Below, piece after piece: positions 35,725 to 46,131 of a DNA stretch of 64,000 nucleotides (the first letter of the stretch is position 1; every line of letters starts with the position of its first letter). The DNA is from Maylandia zebra. Taxonomy: Eukaryota > Chordata > Actinopteri > Cichliformes > Cichlidae. The DNA is taken from the NCBI RefSeq assembly GCF_041146795.1, contig NC_135167.1:2929454-2993453 (forward strand). Reading direction: 5' to 3'. The position numbers and the translations under genes are program-made. Below the pieces are notes generated by a model. That model saw only the letters and a program-made list of their open reading frames with translations. It did no database searches and was not told where the DNA came from.

Positions 35725-36085
35725 CAAAAACTTGCCTCTTGCTAGCTACCTCTAACCTCAAATCTCGTGGTGATAGATCCTTCTCTGTGGCAGGTCCCAG
35801 ACTTTGGAATAGTCTCCCCTTTAATATTAGATCTGCTCAAACTCTTGAGCAATTTAAATCTTTACTAAAGACACACTTTTACGCTCTGGCTTTTAACACA
35901 TTATGACCCAAGCATTTTGGATTTATCTGAATTAGTTAGTATTGTTTCAATTCTTCTATTCTATTGTTTCTATTGTTATTATTGTATTACACTGTAGTTT
36001 TTAATTTTATTGTTATTGTTAAGCACTTTGTGCAGCATCGGCTGTTGGAAATGTGCTATATAAATAAATCTGACCTTGACCTTGA
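35725..36085 (+). mobile_element. L2/Rex-type LINE 3' fragment
   Basis: The plus strand encodes GDRSFSVAGPRLWNSLPFNI, then RSAQTLEQFKSLLKTHFY and a stop. This is the recognisable C-terminus of fish L2/Rex-type LINE proteins. The tail (AAATGTGCTATATAAATAAA) follows. Upstream, 35,390-35,720 contains two loose copies of a CTCCAAAACCCT-containing sequence. Confidence 0.75.
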
Positions 36086-38590
36086 CCTAAAATTCTACGC
36101 AGAGTCTAAGTTCTACCTCGCTCTTAATCGCACCGACCCGCAACAGCTTCCAGAGCACAATTTTTTCCTGCTTGTTCGCTCCCCGCTCTGGTCCCGAATG
36201 CGCTGCTTACCTCGTTTGAAAATTCCCCCCTTAGACCAACTCCGCCTCACTGCGCCCCGCTGCCAATCACATAACCCTTGCACCGCTCCCTTCGCACCCC
36301 GGTTAGCCAATCCGCTCCAGCTCTGATTTTACGATCTCCCGCTGATGTTAAGACTATCTTCGAACCCCAGAAGAGATCTGACTTCAGACGTATCAACAAC
36401 TGGCGCCGCTCAGACTGCTTGCGAGTTCGCATAGGGAGCGGCCGATTTCAACAGCAACTTGCGTCTCTTTCCTTATCCGCATATCATTCGGTAAGTGTTA
36501 ATCTTCCTCTCTAACTACATTTTTGCATTTTCCTTTTTACCATTCTGTCAATCCTTTCATTTAAAAAAATAAATAAATATCACAATGGTTTGTAACAGGT
36601 ACAATACACCATCCATCCATCCATTCGCCTCCACTTATCCTTTTCTCAGGCTCGCGCGGTGCGCTGGAGCCTATCCCACGTACAATACACTTTAAAATAT
36701 ATATAAGCTCCACTTTTAACTCCCGTAAAAGTTTATACATTACATGTCTACATCACCTATCATGGCCTCATCGGGTATCTCATATCATCTTGTTATTGTT
36801 ATGTTATGCTCCTTTGATATTTTGCTAGTTTGCGTGTTTTAAAACTCTTTTTGTTTTTCTTTATATTTTTAGACCCAGATGTGTTAACCTGATCCCTGCG
36901 AAACACCAGCTCTGCGTGGATTTTGACCGCGAGTGACCGGATGTTGTTTCCGGCCTGAGGTTGCCTGAAATGCCGTGAGGCTCGTTTGAAAGATTGCGCC
37001 CGAGACCAACTCCGCCTCCAAGGCATGCCTACCTTTAGCTGCCACCAGTGAGATATCAGAGCCGGGCTCCACATATCCAATCAGGAGCATGAGCAAGACA
37101 GCTTTTGCAGACTCTCCAGAAATATACAAGTCCTTACCAACTGCTCTGCAACCCAGTGTTTCTGGTCCCCTCACTAACATCGCTTTTTGAGATATTTTTT
37201 ATGAACCACCAAAAAAGCAATTTTACCCCACAGACTGGGTCTGAGGGCAGCAGCGGGGACAAATGATTGTAATGAAGCGACGGACATTTCATGGCTGGTC
37301 TTGCATAATCGTGAGTTATTATGTCATATGGTGATAAGTACATAGTTTTGCAAGAGGCATACAAGCACTGTGGAAAAAGTAATCATAAAACTGTTTTTGT
37401 GAACACCCTACGTTATGCTTTAAAAAATGTGATACATGTAATGTGATCATCAAAGAACATGATTTTTAAAAAAAAAAAAACTTTTATTCTTATGCTTTTA
37501 AAGTATGTCAGATTATCTTAAAACACTTATTTGTATGTTATAATGTTTTTCTTACACCATGTGTAATTTTTATAGACACCTTATTCATTGTATCAATGTG
37601 TAATTATGTATCTTTGATAAATAAATAAAATATTTAATCTTGTATTTGTGTACTTTCTGGTGATTCAATAAAAAATTAGTCACATATCGCTCTGATAAAC
37701 ACAGATGGCTGAAAGAAATGTTTGATGGAACAAAGGAAACAAGTGTCTTGCTGCTAAACTTTTAAGTCACCATGGTTTAAATGAGAAAGTCTGTATGTAA
37801 AACATGAAAAACTCCAAACCCGGTTTAACTACAAAGGTGTACTCATTTCTTTGTAATGGTACTTTACTGTTCCAATGAAACAAAAAGAAAATCTCATTTT
37901 TAAAGTACATTTTTCGGCCATCCTGACCTATTTTCAGGGGCAAGAATGTTGATGTTAGACTGTGTTTTAAATCAGGTTGTGATCTTAAACTAACTATCAC
38001 AGCACTGATTTCAGTTGTAATGTCAATTAGAATCCCAATTTGGCTTTTCTCCAGTCAGTGTTATGGTGAAATTTAACTTGTTCTTTTGTGTAATTGCACA
38101 TGGCCCAGCAAAGGACCCCTTAGTAAACTGTACAGCATAAGTTTTCAATTCACTTTTGTCAGAAAACTTCACAGTATGAGAAGTTACAGCACAGTTTCTC
38201 CAAACGTGTGGTTCTTTTTCAGCCAGCGTGCTTTTAGAGCATCTACATTAGCTCATGTAGTAAAAGTACAATCAGTAAGTGTACTTTAACATTTGAGATT
38301 CAGAGTCACTCTTGCTTAGATCATGTGAACTATATCATGAACCTTTTTTTGTATAATGCATCAAACGTGTTCAAATCAGTTTATTTTCAATTTATTTTAA
38401 CTAGAGACAAGCAACTCCTTTTTAGCTTCTGTTATGTATTTACCTCTCACACCTTAATCTAGATGTTAGTGTTCTCAGAGTTAACATGTCTCATGTTGCC
38501 ATGTTGTATTTCTAATACCCAGCCTCAGTGTTCGCCCTGTTGACCCTCAAATCCAAACACCAATGATCTAGATATTCACAACATTCATAA
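36086..38590. other. Insertion interior, GC-richer leader-like block then AT-rich sequence
   Basis: At 36,090-36,490 a GC-richer stretch ends in a good donor (CATTCG|GTAAGT), like a first exon of unknown origin. At 36,608-36,680 the CCATCCATCCATCC-containing end of a fish repeat is visible. On the minus strand, 37,180-37,033 could be an exon (GKDLYISGESAKAVLLMLLI, ending at GTAGGC). I recognise nothing in it. No other gene is supported. Confidence 0.35.
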
Positions 38591-38595
38591 GGAGA

Positions 38596-39774
38596 TTCTT
38601 AAGGTCTTAAGTTTTGTTGTTTTTATGTTTTACAAAAAAAAAACTTCACATTTTTTATATTTTTAAACGAAAGTGACATGCAAGGATATTTTTCTTTAGT
38701 GATGTTGCTTCAGCAATCTCAAATACTAATTATTCTGGGAATTTTTATGGTCAAACTATGTGATTTTCCAAATGTGTGTGTGTGTGTGGAGTAAAATGAC
38801 CTTGTTCTTATGATGTTGTCACCGTGAATCATTTAGGATTAACAACACAAATTGTATCGATAGCAGAAACAGTCTTATAACTTATAATTCTCACACGTTA
38901 CCGCTAGTTTTACAAACGCAGTCTTCTTCAGCTCTGTTTATGTAGCTTTTATGAAACTGATTTTCCATAGTACAAGTAGAATTTAATTTTTCTTTGCTCT
39001 CCAGTATAAATGCAATAATTTGCAGGCTTTTTACTGAAACTCTCACAATGCAACACTCAATGCTCAGAGCTTCATATATCAACAGCTCTGAAAATATCTT
39101 CTTTTTTAAAGTAATGTAGGACAGGATCTCTCACTCTCTGTGTCTCAAAAAAAACCCAACTAAACTGGCAATCACCACTAAACAAATGAAAGTAGTTTAT
39201 GGCTTTTTTATCAGCTGCATTTCTTTCATTTATGTATTGATCCCATTGTTTATTGGTAATGCTTTTAGGTCACTGTTTTAGCATGTCTGCCTCACACTCC
39301 ATTTAAACAGTTTAACAGATAGTGGGAGGAAGGTGGCATTGGAGTTTGTTGGGTGCTCCTTCTGAGACCGATCTGTTGCAGTCTGTTTGGCCACAGCTGT
39401 GGGTGCCTTCTTTGCTGATCGCTTTATTCTCTCTTCTAGCATACTCCTTAATCTTATCCAATTTCAGTTTATCCAACAACAGATGCAGCCTGTGATCCAC
39501 TCATTTTAAGCATTCAACATAAGCAGCATGCCAAAATCCAAAACAAAGGCAACAGCAATTCCTTCAAACTCAGGTGAACGCCTGCAGAGCCACAGCACAC
39601 ACACACACCAAACCGAATAGCAAACGTAGCGGTGGGCGTGTCACAAAAACATCTTCGTATGGTCAGAATCCAAACTGCGTTCAAACAAACAATACGCAGC
39701 ACAAAAACACAGTTTACATACCACCGTCGTCTTCTCCTTATCTGTCAGACTAGCCGATTTTATGGGTGTAGTGT
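38596..39774. repeat. Tandem duplication, left copy (about 1.18 kb)
   Basis: From TCTTAAGGTCTTAAGTTTTG to GATTTTATGGGTGTAGTG the sequence repeats almost unchanged at 40,736-41,917, a period of about 2,143 bp. Short minus-strand frames are conserved in both copies but show no family features. Confidence 0.9.
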
Positions 39775-39875
39775 AGTGATGGGATTTCCGGCTCTTTTTA
39801 GAGAGCTGGCTCTTTCGGTTCGGCTCACTAAAAAGAGCCGGCTCTTTCGGCTCCGAACCGGCTCTTCAGGTTGTT
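39775..39875 (+). mobile_element. hAT-like terminus with GGCTCTTT subterminal repeats
   Basis: TAGTGATGGGATTTCCGGCT is followed by several direct and inverted GGCTCTTT/AAAGAGCC motifs, typical of a fish hAT end. It is absent after the right copy of the tandem duplication, so it inserted in, or marks, the spacer between the copies. Confidence 0.6.
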
Positions 39876-39981
39876 TTGTTGCTTTAATTAATTTATTATT
39901 AACAATATAAAATTATGCACAAAAGGAATTACTAACATAAAAACAAGTGGTTTTATTTATATATGTTTATATATAAATATA

Positions 39982-40471
39982 TGCGGTGGCCCCTAGAGAC
40001 AAAACACGTACAAACTCCAAAACACATTTCTAGCATGAACTGAACTTCCAAAGCAGAGCTACTAGATCACTTAAATTACACAATTGAAAGCATGTGTGTA
40101 TTGTTTGTGTATTTATACACAGGCACTCATATATATATTCAAATAATTTTAAAAAAAGTTCATTTACCTGTTATTACCACACACCAAATCCGGTCGTTGG
40201 TACTTGCTGGCTTGTGTAGCCACAAGATAACAAAGGCTCAACACTGCGCCCAGCATCCTGGAGCACTTCTGTTGTCTTTTGTACGTGTTTTGAGTTTTTA
40301 TATGCTTCTGAGTTTTTATATGCTTCTGAGTTTTTACGTGCTTCGGAGTTTGTACGTGTTTTTACGTGTTTTGGAGTTTGTACGTGTTTTTACGTGTTTT
40401 GGAGTTTGTACATGCTTCAGAGTTCGTACGTGATTTGAAGTTTGTATGTGCTTTGTCTCTAGGGGCCACCG
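39982..40471. mobile_element. hAT-like MITE with minisatellite core
   Basis: Inverted ends CGGTGGCCCCTAGAGAC (39,984) and GTCTCTAGGGGCCACCG (to 40,471) are flanked by TAAATATA on both sides (39,974-39,981 and 40,472-40,479), an 8-bp target duplication of hAT type. The interior holds degenerate TACGTGTTTTGGAGTTTG repeats near its right end. No transposase. Confidence 0.7.
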
Positions 40472-40735
40472 TAAATATACTTTTATTTATTCACTCCACA
40501 TAAAATGTAATAAATAAATCATATAATCCAAAAATCAACTATTCACATTTCAAGTTTTAACTATTTAAATTTCAGCTTTTTCCTTTCACAAATTTAAAGT
40601 GAAAAGAACACAAAACACTGCAAACCACAACACAATTAAATATAAATTATAATAATATGAAAACTAAAAGAACATGCATATTCTCTGTCATATGGACCTG
40701 CATGAATAAACTTTCTCAATCCTTTATCTCTTTCT

Positions 40736-41917
40736 TAAGGTCTTAAGTTTTGTTGTTTTTATGTTTTTATGTTTTACAAAAAAAAAACTTCACATTTTTT
40801 ATATTTTTAAACGAAAGTGACATGCAAGGATATTTTTCTTTAGTGATGTTGCTTCAGCAATCTCAAATACTAATTATTCTGGGAATTTTTATGGTCAAAC
40901 TATGTGATTTTCCAAATGTGTGTGTGTGTGGAGTAAAATGACCTTGTTCTTATGATGTTGTCACCGTGAATCATTTAGGATTAACAACACAAATTGTATC
41001 GATAGCAGAAACAGTCTTATAACTTATAATTCTCACACGTTACCGCTAGTTTTACAAACGCAGTCTTCTTCAGCTCTGTTTATGTAGCTTTTATGAAACT
41101 GATTTTCCATAGTACAAGTAGAATTTAATTTTTCTTTGCTCTCCAGTATAAATGCAATAATTTGCAGGCTTTTTACTGAAACTCTCACAATGCAACACTC
41201 AATGCTCAGAGCTTCATATATCAACAGCTCTGAAAATATCTTCTTTTTTAAAGTAATGTAGGACAGGATCTCTCACTCTCTGTGTCTCAAAAAAAAACCC
41301 AACTAAACTGGCAATCACCACTAAACAAATGAAAGTAGTTTATGGCTTTTTTATCAGCTGCATTTCTTTCATTTATGTATTGATCCCATTGTTTATTGGT
41401 AATGCTTTTAGGTCACTGTTTTAGCATGTCTGCCTCACACTCCATTTAAACAGTTTAACAGATAGTGGGAGGAAGGTGGCATTGGAGTTTGTTGGGTGCT
41501 CCTTCTGAGACCGATCTGTTGCAGTCTGTTTGGCCACAGCTGTGGGTGCCTTCTTTGCTGATCGCTTTATTCTCTCTTCTAGCATACTCCTTAATCTTAT
41601 CCAATTTCAGTTTATCCAACAACAGATGCAGCCTGTGATCCACTCATTTTAAGCATTCAACATAAGCAGCATGCCAAAATCCAAAACAAAGGCAACAGCA
41701 ATTCCTTCAAACTCAGGTGAACGCCTGCAGAGCCACAGCACACACACACACCAAACCGAATAGCAAACGTAGCGGTGGGCGTGTCACAAAAACATCTTCG
41801 TATGGTCAGAATCCAAACTGCGTTCAAACAAACAATACGCAGCACAAAAACACAGTTTACATACCACCGTCGTCTTCTCCTTATCTGTCAGACTAGCCGA
41901 TTTTATGGGTGTAGTGG
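40736..41917. repeat. Tandem duplication, right copy
   Basis: Near-identical to 38,596-39,774. After GTGTAGTG it continues into unrelated GC-richer sequence instead of the hAT terminus. Confidence 0.9.
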
Positions 41918-42261
41918 TGGCGGTGTGTGGGCTCGCGTCGGCGTTTATTCAGCGCTGATTGCGGGACGCTCCATTGCCGTCGCGCTTTTTGCTGACAAAT
42001 ATTGGCGACTGTCAAGCCTTTGAGTCGCCGAGCAGCTGAATAGGGGAATAATGTTGACGCGCCCGCTGTTTAAAACGTTAGTCAAAGTTCCAAGTTAAAA
42101 CTCCTTTATTTGTTGTTAAATCCTTAAAATCCGTAGAAAACAGTGAACAAAAACATTCTAAGCTTGAGCGGTCAGCAAAAGTCGACTTCCCCCATCACCC
42201 AGTCATTCACAAAATTTCCCTCGGGCCGTGAACAGGTGATATAGCAATCACTATTACAGAC

Positions 42262-42360
42262 ACCACGTGCAAAATCCAAAACACGTACAAAATCCAAAAC
42301 ACGTGCAAACTCCAAAACACATGCAAAATACAAAACACATGCAAAATACAAAACACATCA
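42262..42360 (-). repeat. Minisatellite fragment upstream of gene copy C
   Basis: About five units of ACACGTACAAAATCCAAA, the reverse complement of the large array at 44,482-45,298. It ends about 30 bp before homology to the gene family begins. Confidence 0.85.
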
Positions 42361-42389
42361 TCTGTGAGGCTTTGCACCCCTGATGATCC

Positions 42390-43444
42390 ACCTCACACGC
42401 CAGGCTCAAAGCACGCAAACACAACTTTTCCATGTTTGCAAAAAAACAATTTGAAAAAATGAAAACAGAGCTGAAAAAAAGAATAAAGGCAAACAGGAAA
42501 CATTTTGTTTGTCTACAAAACATTTGCAGCCACCCCAAGAAGGAAACTGCGCCCTCCAATGAAAGTATAGTTTTCATTCTCCCAGGGTCAGTACCTGAAA
42601 CGGCTGCTCCCCAGAGTACAGAGGCTCATCGCTCCCCTTCTCGACATACGGCAAGCCTGGGAACCGCAATTAAACGTTCTTCTTCAGTCGACTTTAACGT
42701 CATTAGATCAGACGTTAATCAGTTATTTGACAAATTAACAAAGAAAGAAGAACTCTTCCTCATCGATAAGACCTTGGGGGACTTTAAAAATAGTGGGCAT
42801 ATCAGGAATTTTACGGAGGACTTAGTGGCAAACCTGTTTGATCTACTGGATCGAGGCTATCAAATCCCCATACCTCTAATGGGTAGGTCCCTCTCAGATA
42901 CAGTCATCTCCAGGACGCCACAATCAGTAGAGGGCTCAAAGCGTCGCATTTCATCTGAAGTCCTCTATGTCCTCATAGATGACACAGTAGAAAGGTTTTT
43001 GCAGAAGCTTTTACTCTGGGTGGAGAATGAAGAGAAAGATCAAATTGTTCAAATGGACAAGATTTCTGGGGCCCTGGAAGACATCCACAACTTTATTAAA
43101 AGAACACAGACCACAACACAGGAAAAAAGCCCTGCTTCAGATGGCAGAGGAAAAGAATCTGATGCATCACTTCCAACACCAAAACCTGGGAGCATTTCTC
43201 CAGGTAGATGCTCTGTGGCATCTGAAAAACCACCTCGAACGCCAAAAACTGGGAGCATTTCTCCAGGTAGATGCTCTGTGGCATCTGAAAAACCACCTCG
43301 AATGCCAAAAACTGGGAGCATTTCTCCAGATAAATGCTCTGTGGCATCTGAAAAACCACCTCGAATGCCAAAACCTGGGAGCATTTCTCCAGAAAAATCA
43401 TCTGGAGCCTTGAGCCTGAAACACTCTCTCAAAGATTCCTCCAA
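42390..43444 (+). pseudogene. Unrecognised intronless gene, truncated copy C
   Basis: Homology to copies A and B starts abruptly at CCACCTCACACGCCAGGCTC, without promoter or N-terminal module. It ends at GATTCCTCCAA, after which unrelated sequence adds a short tail. The frame is open from ATG 42,432 to the stop at 43,470-43,472 (346 aa). It lacks six bases present in A and B (LLTVDRG becomes LLDRG). Three complete 63-bp repeat units are present. It contains only the middle of the protein, lacking the N-terminal and C-terminal modules. It sits between minisatellite debris and a LINE fragment, so I read it as a translocated fragment. Confidence 0.8.
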
Positions 43445-43529
43445 TGTATGTAAGCATTTGAGCCAAATTTAGTAATGCCAACATACTGAAGGAACAACAT
43501 TTGTCTCTTATATATGATACACCTATATA

Positions 43530-43905
43530 TGCACTGTCAATATACATTTTGAACCAGCTGCAGATGTCAGAGTAACAACTGACTGACCCCCACATAAAGT
43601 GCGTTACAGTAGTCCACAGGGGAAGAAATAAAAGCATGGATCACGGTTTCAAAGTGCTGCCTAGAAAGAAACGATTTCACTCTTGCCAGTCGCCTTAAAT
43701 GATAAAAATGGACTGGTCCAACTTAAAACCAAGGGCAGTAACAACAGGTTTAAAATAAACCTCCAGGGGTTCCAAATGAAAAGAAGAGGACTCACAGGGG
43801 CCACTGGGTCCAAACACCAACAAATCTGTTTTCTTTTCATTCAAATTTAAAAAGTTTAGAGCCAACCAAGCTTTAATGTCATCTAGGCATGTCAAGAGAG
43901 GTTTT
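43530..43905 (-). mobile_element. L2/Rex-type LINE reverse transcriptase fragment
   Basis: The minus strand encodes DIKAWLALNFLNLNEKKTDL, LVFGPSG and, in shifted frames with stops, a DYCNALYVG-like segment. This is the post-catalytic part of an L2/Rex-type reverse transcriptase. It directly follows gene copy C. Confidence 0.75.
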
Positions 43906-44481
43906 ATTCAGATGCCATCCTTCGGCTTCAGTGGCAAATAAATTTGGCAGTCATTCCTATATACTTGTCTTTGAGTGAAGATTTAAGGTGGTAAGACATG
44001 TAAATAACTGCAACTTGAATCTGTACTGAAGCTCAGTATTTGACAAAGAGTTCATGTTCACTGCTGTAATACCTAATAATGACTAATATAATAACCATAA
44101 TATTGGCCATATTATATTTACATTACCAAAGTGATATGACTTTAGTCTCATGAACAACATTAGCTAATTGTTATTTACTAGCTAATCTTAAATGACTGTT
44201 CAGTACAGAAATGAAGCCCAAAAATCATGTTTTACTGTCCTGTGGTCTCAGCCTCAGATACTTATCAAATCACACAAAGCTCTTGTAGAAACAAACAAAC
44301 AAATGAAAAAAAAATATGTTCTCCTTCATTTCTGTCAAAAAAAGTTGTATGACACGTTTCCAGCTGTTAGTATCATAGTTGCTAGGCAACGGAGACTAGA
44401 GCCCATGTGTTTGCAACAAACTTGCCGTTTATTTTACAAATCGAGCTCAACACTGCCCCTAGCGTCCTGGAGCACTTCCGT

Positions 44482-45318
44482 TGTGATTTGGAGTTTGCAT
44501 GTGTTTTGAATTTTGTACGTGTTTTGGATTTTGCACGTGTTTTGTATTTTGTACGTGTTTTGTATTTTGCATGTGTTTTGTATTTTGTACGTGTTTTGGA
44601 TTTTGTACGTGTTTTGGATTTTGCATGTGTTTTGAATTTTGTACGTGTTTTGGATTTTGCACGTGTTTTGGAGTTTGCACGTGTTTTGAATTTTGTACGT
44701 GTTTTGGATTTTGCACGTGTTTTGGAGTTTGCACGTGTTTTGAATTTTGTACGTGTTTTGGATTTTGCACGTGTTTTGGAGTTTGCATGTGTTTTGAATT
44801 TTGTACGTGTTTTGGATTTTGCATGTGTTTTGGATTTTGTATGTGTTTTGGAGTTTGCACGTGTTTTGAATTTTGTACGTGTTTTGGATTTTGCACGTGT
44901 TTTGGATTTTGTATGTGTTTTGGAGTTTGCATGTGTTTTGAATTTTGTACGTGTTTTGGATTTTGCATGTGTTTTGGAGTTTGCACGTGTTTTGGATTTT
45001 GTACATGTTTTGGATTTTGCATGTGTTTTGAATTTTGTACGTGTTTTGGAGTTTGCACGTGTTTTGGAGTTTGCACGTGTTTTGGAGTTTGCACGTGTTT
45101 TGGATTTTGCACGTGTTTTGTATTTTGTACGTGTTTTGGATTTTGTATGTGTTTTGGAGCTTGTACGTGTCTTGGATTTTGTACGTGTTTTGGATTTTGC
45201 ATGTGTTTTGGAGTTTGCATGTGTTTTGGATTTTGTATGTGTTGAGGAGTTTGTGCGTGCTATTTGGAATTTGTAAGTGTTTTGGAGTTTATACATGCTT
45301 TGTCTCTAGGGGCCACCG
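44482..45318. repeat. 18-bp minisatellite, about 45 units, ending in the MITE terminus
   Basis: The unit is GTGTTTTGGATTTTGCAC with variants (TTGGAGTTTGCAC, TTGAATTTTGTAC, TTGTATTTTGCAT). The array ends in GTCTCTAGGGGCCACCG at 45,318, the right terminus of the MITE at 39,982-40,471. The sequence just before the array (CTCAACACTGCCCCTAGCGT) also matches that MITE's interior. It is therefore an expanded core of the same element, with its left end lost. Confidence 0.9.
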
Positions 45319-45720
45319 TACATAGCTCAAAGATAAACTTAATCCAAAAATTGCCAGCTTAACTGTCAGCTTTGTCCAAGGGCGCGAAATGAAGAATGTT
45401 CCAGAATGGGGGGACGAGTTTGAGAAAACCTTGTGATATTTCATGAAATAACGCGAGATTTCGAAAAGCACTCCTACATGGAGTGAAATTTTTTTCCCAC
45501 TCAAATGTAAAACCATTTGTTTTATTTTATTAAGCGTCTTACAATTTTAAGTCGCATCTGTTCTTTGTGTTTCACTTATATTAATATATTTTATATGTAT
45601 ATTTTGTTATTAATTAAATATACATATGCTGCCTCTGGCATAATTTATTATCAGTTATTTCATCTTAATTCATGTTTATACTTACACATGACTAATAATT
45701 ATACTTAACTAAGATCGTTA
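45319..45720. other. Insertion interior, nothing assigned
   Basis: AT-rich, with no gene or repeat that I can name. Confidence 0.4.
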
Positions 45721-45744
45721 AACTCAGTTGCCTGTTCATGCAAC

Positions 45745-45915
45745 TTCCCATATGTTACCCATATGGTGCCCATAGAATATAGCCCATCTGGGCTGGCTCA
45801 AGTGGGTCCTACTTGGCTAACCCAGGTGGGTCCCAGATTGGATGCCCATTGTAAGCCCATCCCCACTTGGAACCCCCATAGCCCATGTGGGGCCCACATA
45901 CTGGTGTTTACTGGG
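45745..45915. repeat. GGGGCCC-rich repeat, right edge of the 13.2-kb insertion
   Basis: CCCATATGGTGCCCATAG, AGCCCATCTGGGCTGGC and ATGTGGGGCCCACATACTGG lead to a terminal TTTACTGGG. This edge is an imperfect inverse of the left edge at 32,699. Homology to unit A resumes at 45,918. Confidence 0.75.
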
Positions 45916-45925
45916 AGGTTTCTTG

Positions 45926-45933
45926 TGACGTCA
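45926..45933 (+). promoter_or_regulatory. CRE palindrome upstream of gene copy B
   Basis: TGACGTCA lies 8 bp inside the resumed homology, so the insertion edge falls just upstream of the promoter core. Confidence 0.6.
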
Positions 45934-45996
45934 CTGGCAGATCAAAGGGGTTCGCGCTTGCTGTGACCTGTCAGTAACGTCACAGACAACCGAGCC

Positions 45997-46004
45997 TATA
46001 AATA
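45997..46004 (+). promoter_or_regulatory. TATA box of gene copy B
   Basis: TATAAATA, 135 bp before the ATG, as in unit A. Confidence 0.65.
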
Positions 46005-46131
46005 ACGGCTCTCAGACAGAAAAATCAGAACTGATGCTCATCTGTTTGCAAAACGTTCAGCAGTCGGCGCTCTGTAATACAAGAAAATTCTCACAGGCTC
46101 AGACGAAGAAAATCAAATTTGTGACACAACA

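Noticed and set aside
39312..39500. 62-codon minus-strand frames conserved in both tandem copies (also 41,455-41,643)
   Set aside because: Identity is explained by the very recent tandem duplication. No start context, splice or domain supports them.
44382..45296. Long open frames (190-304 codons) on both strands rich in CFGFCTCF or KTHAKSKTRT repeats
   Set aside because: The minisatellite unit is 18 bp, a multiple of three, and lacks stops in most frames, so all frames stay open together. No promoter, codon preference or family similarity supports a protein.
44407..45298. CRISPR-like reading of the 18-bp array
   Set aside because: Units abut without unique spacers and vary at internal positions, as a minisatellite does.
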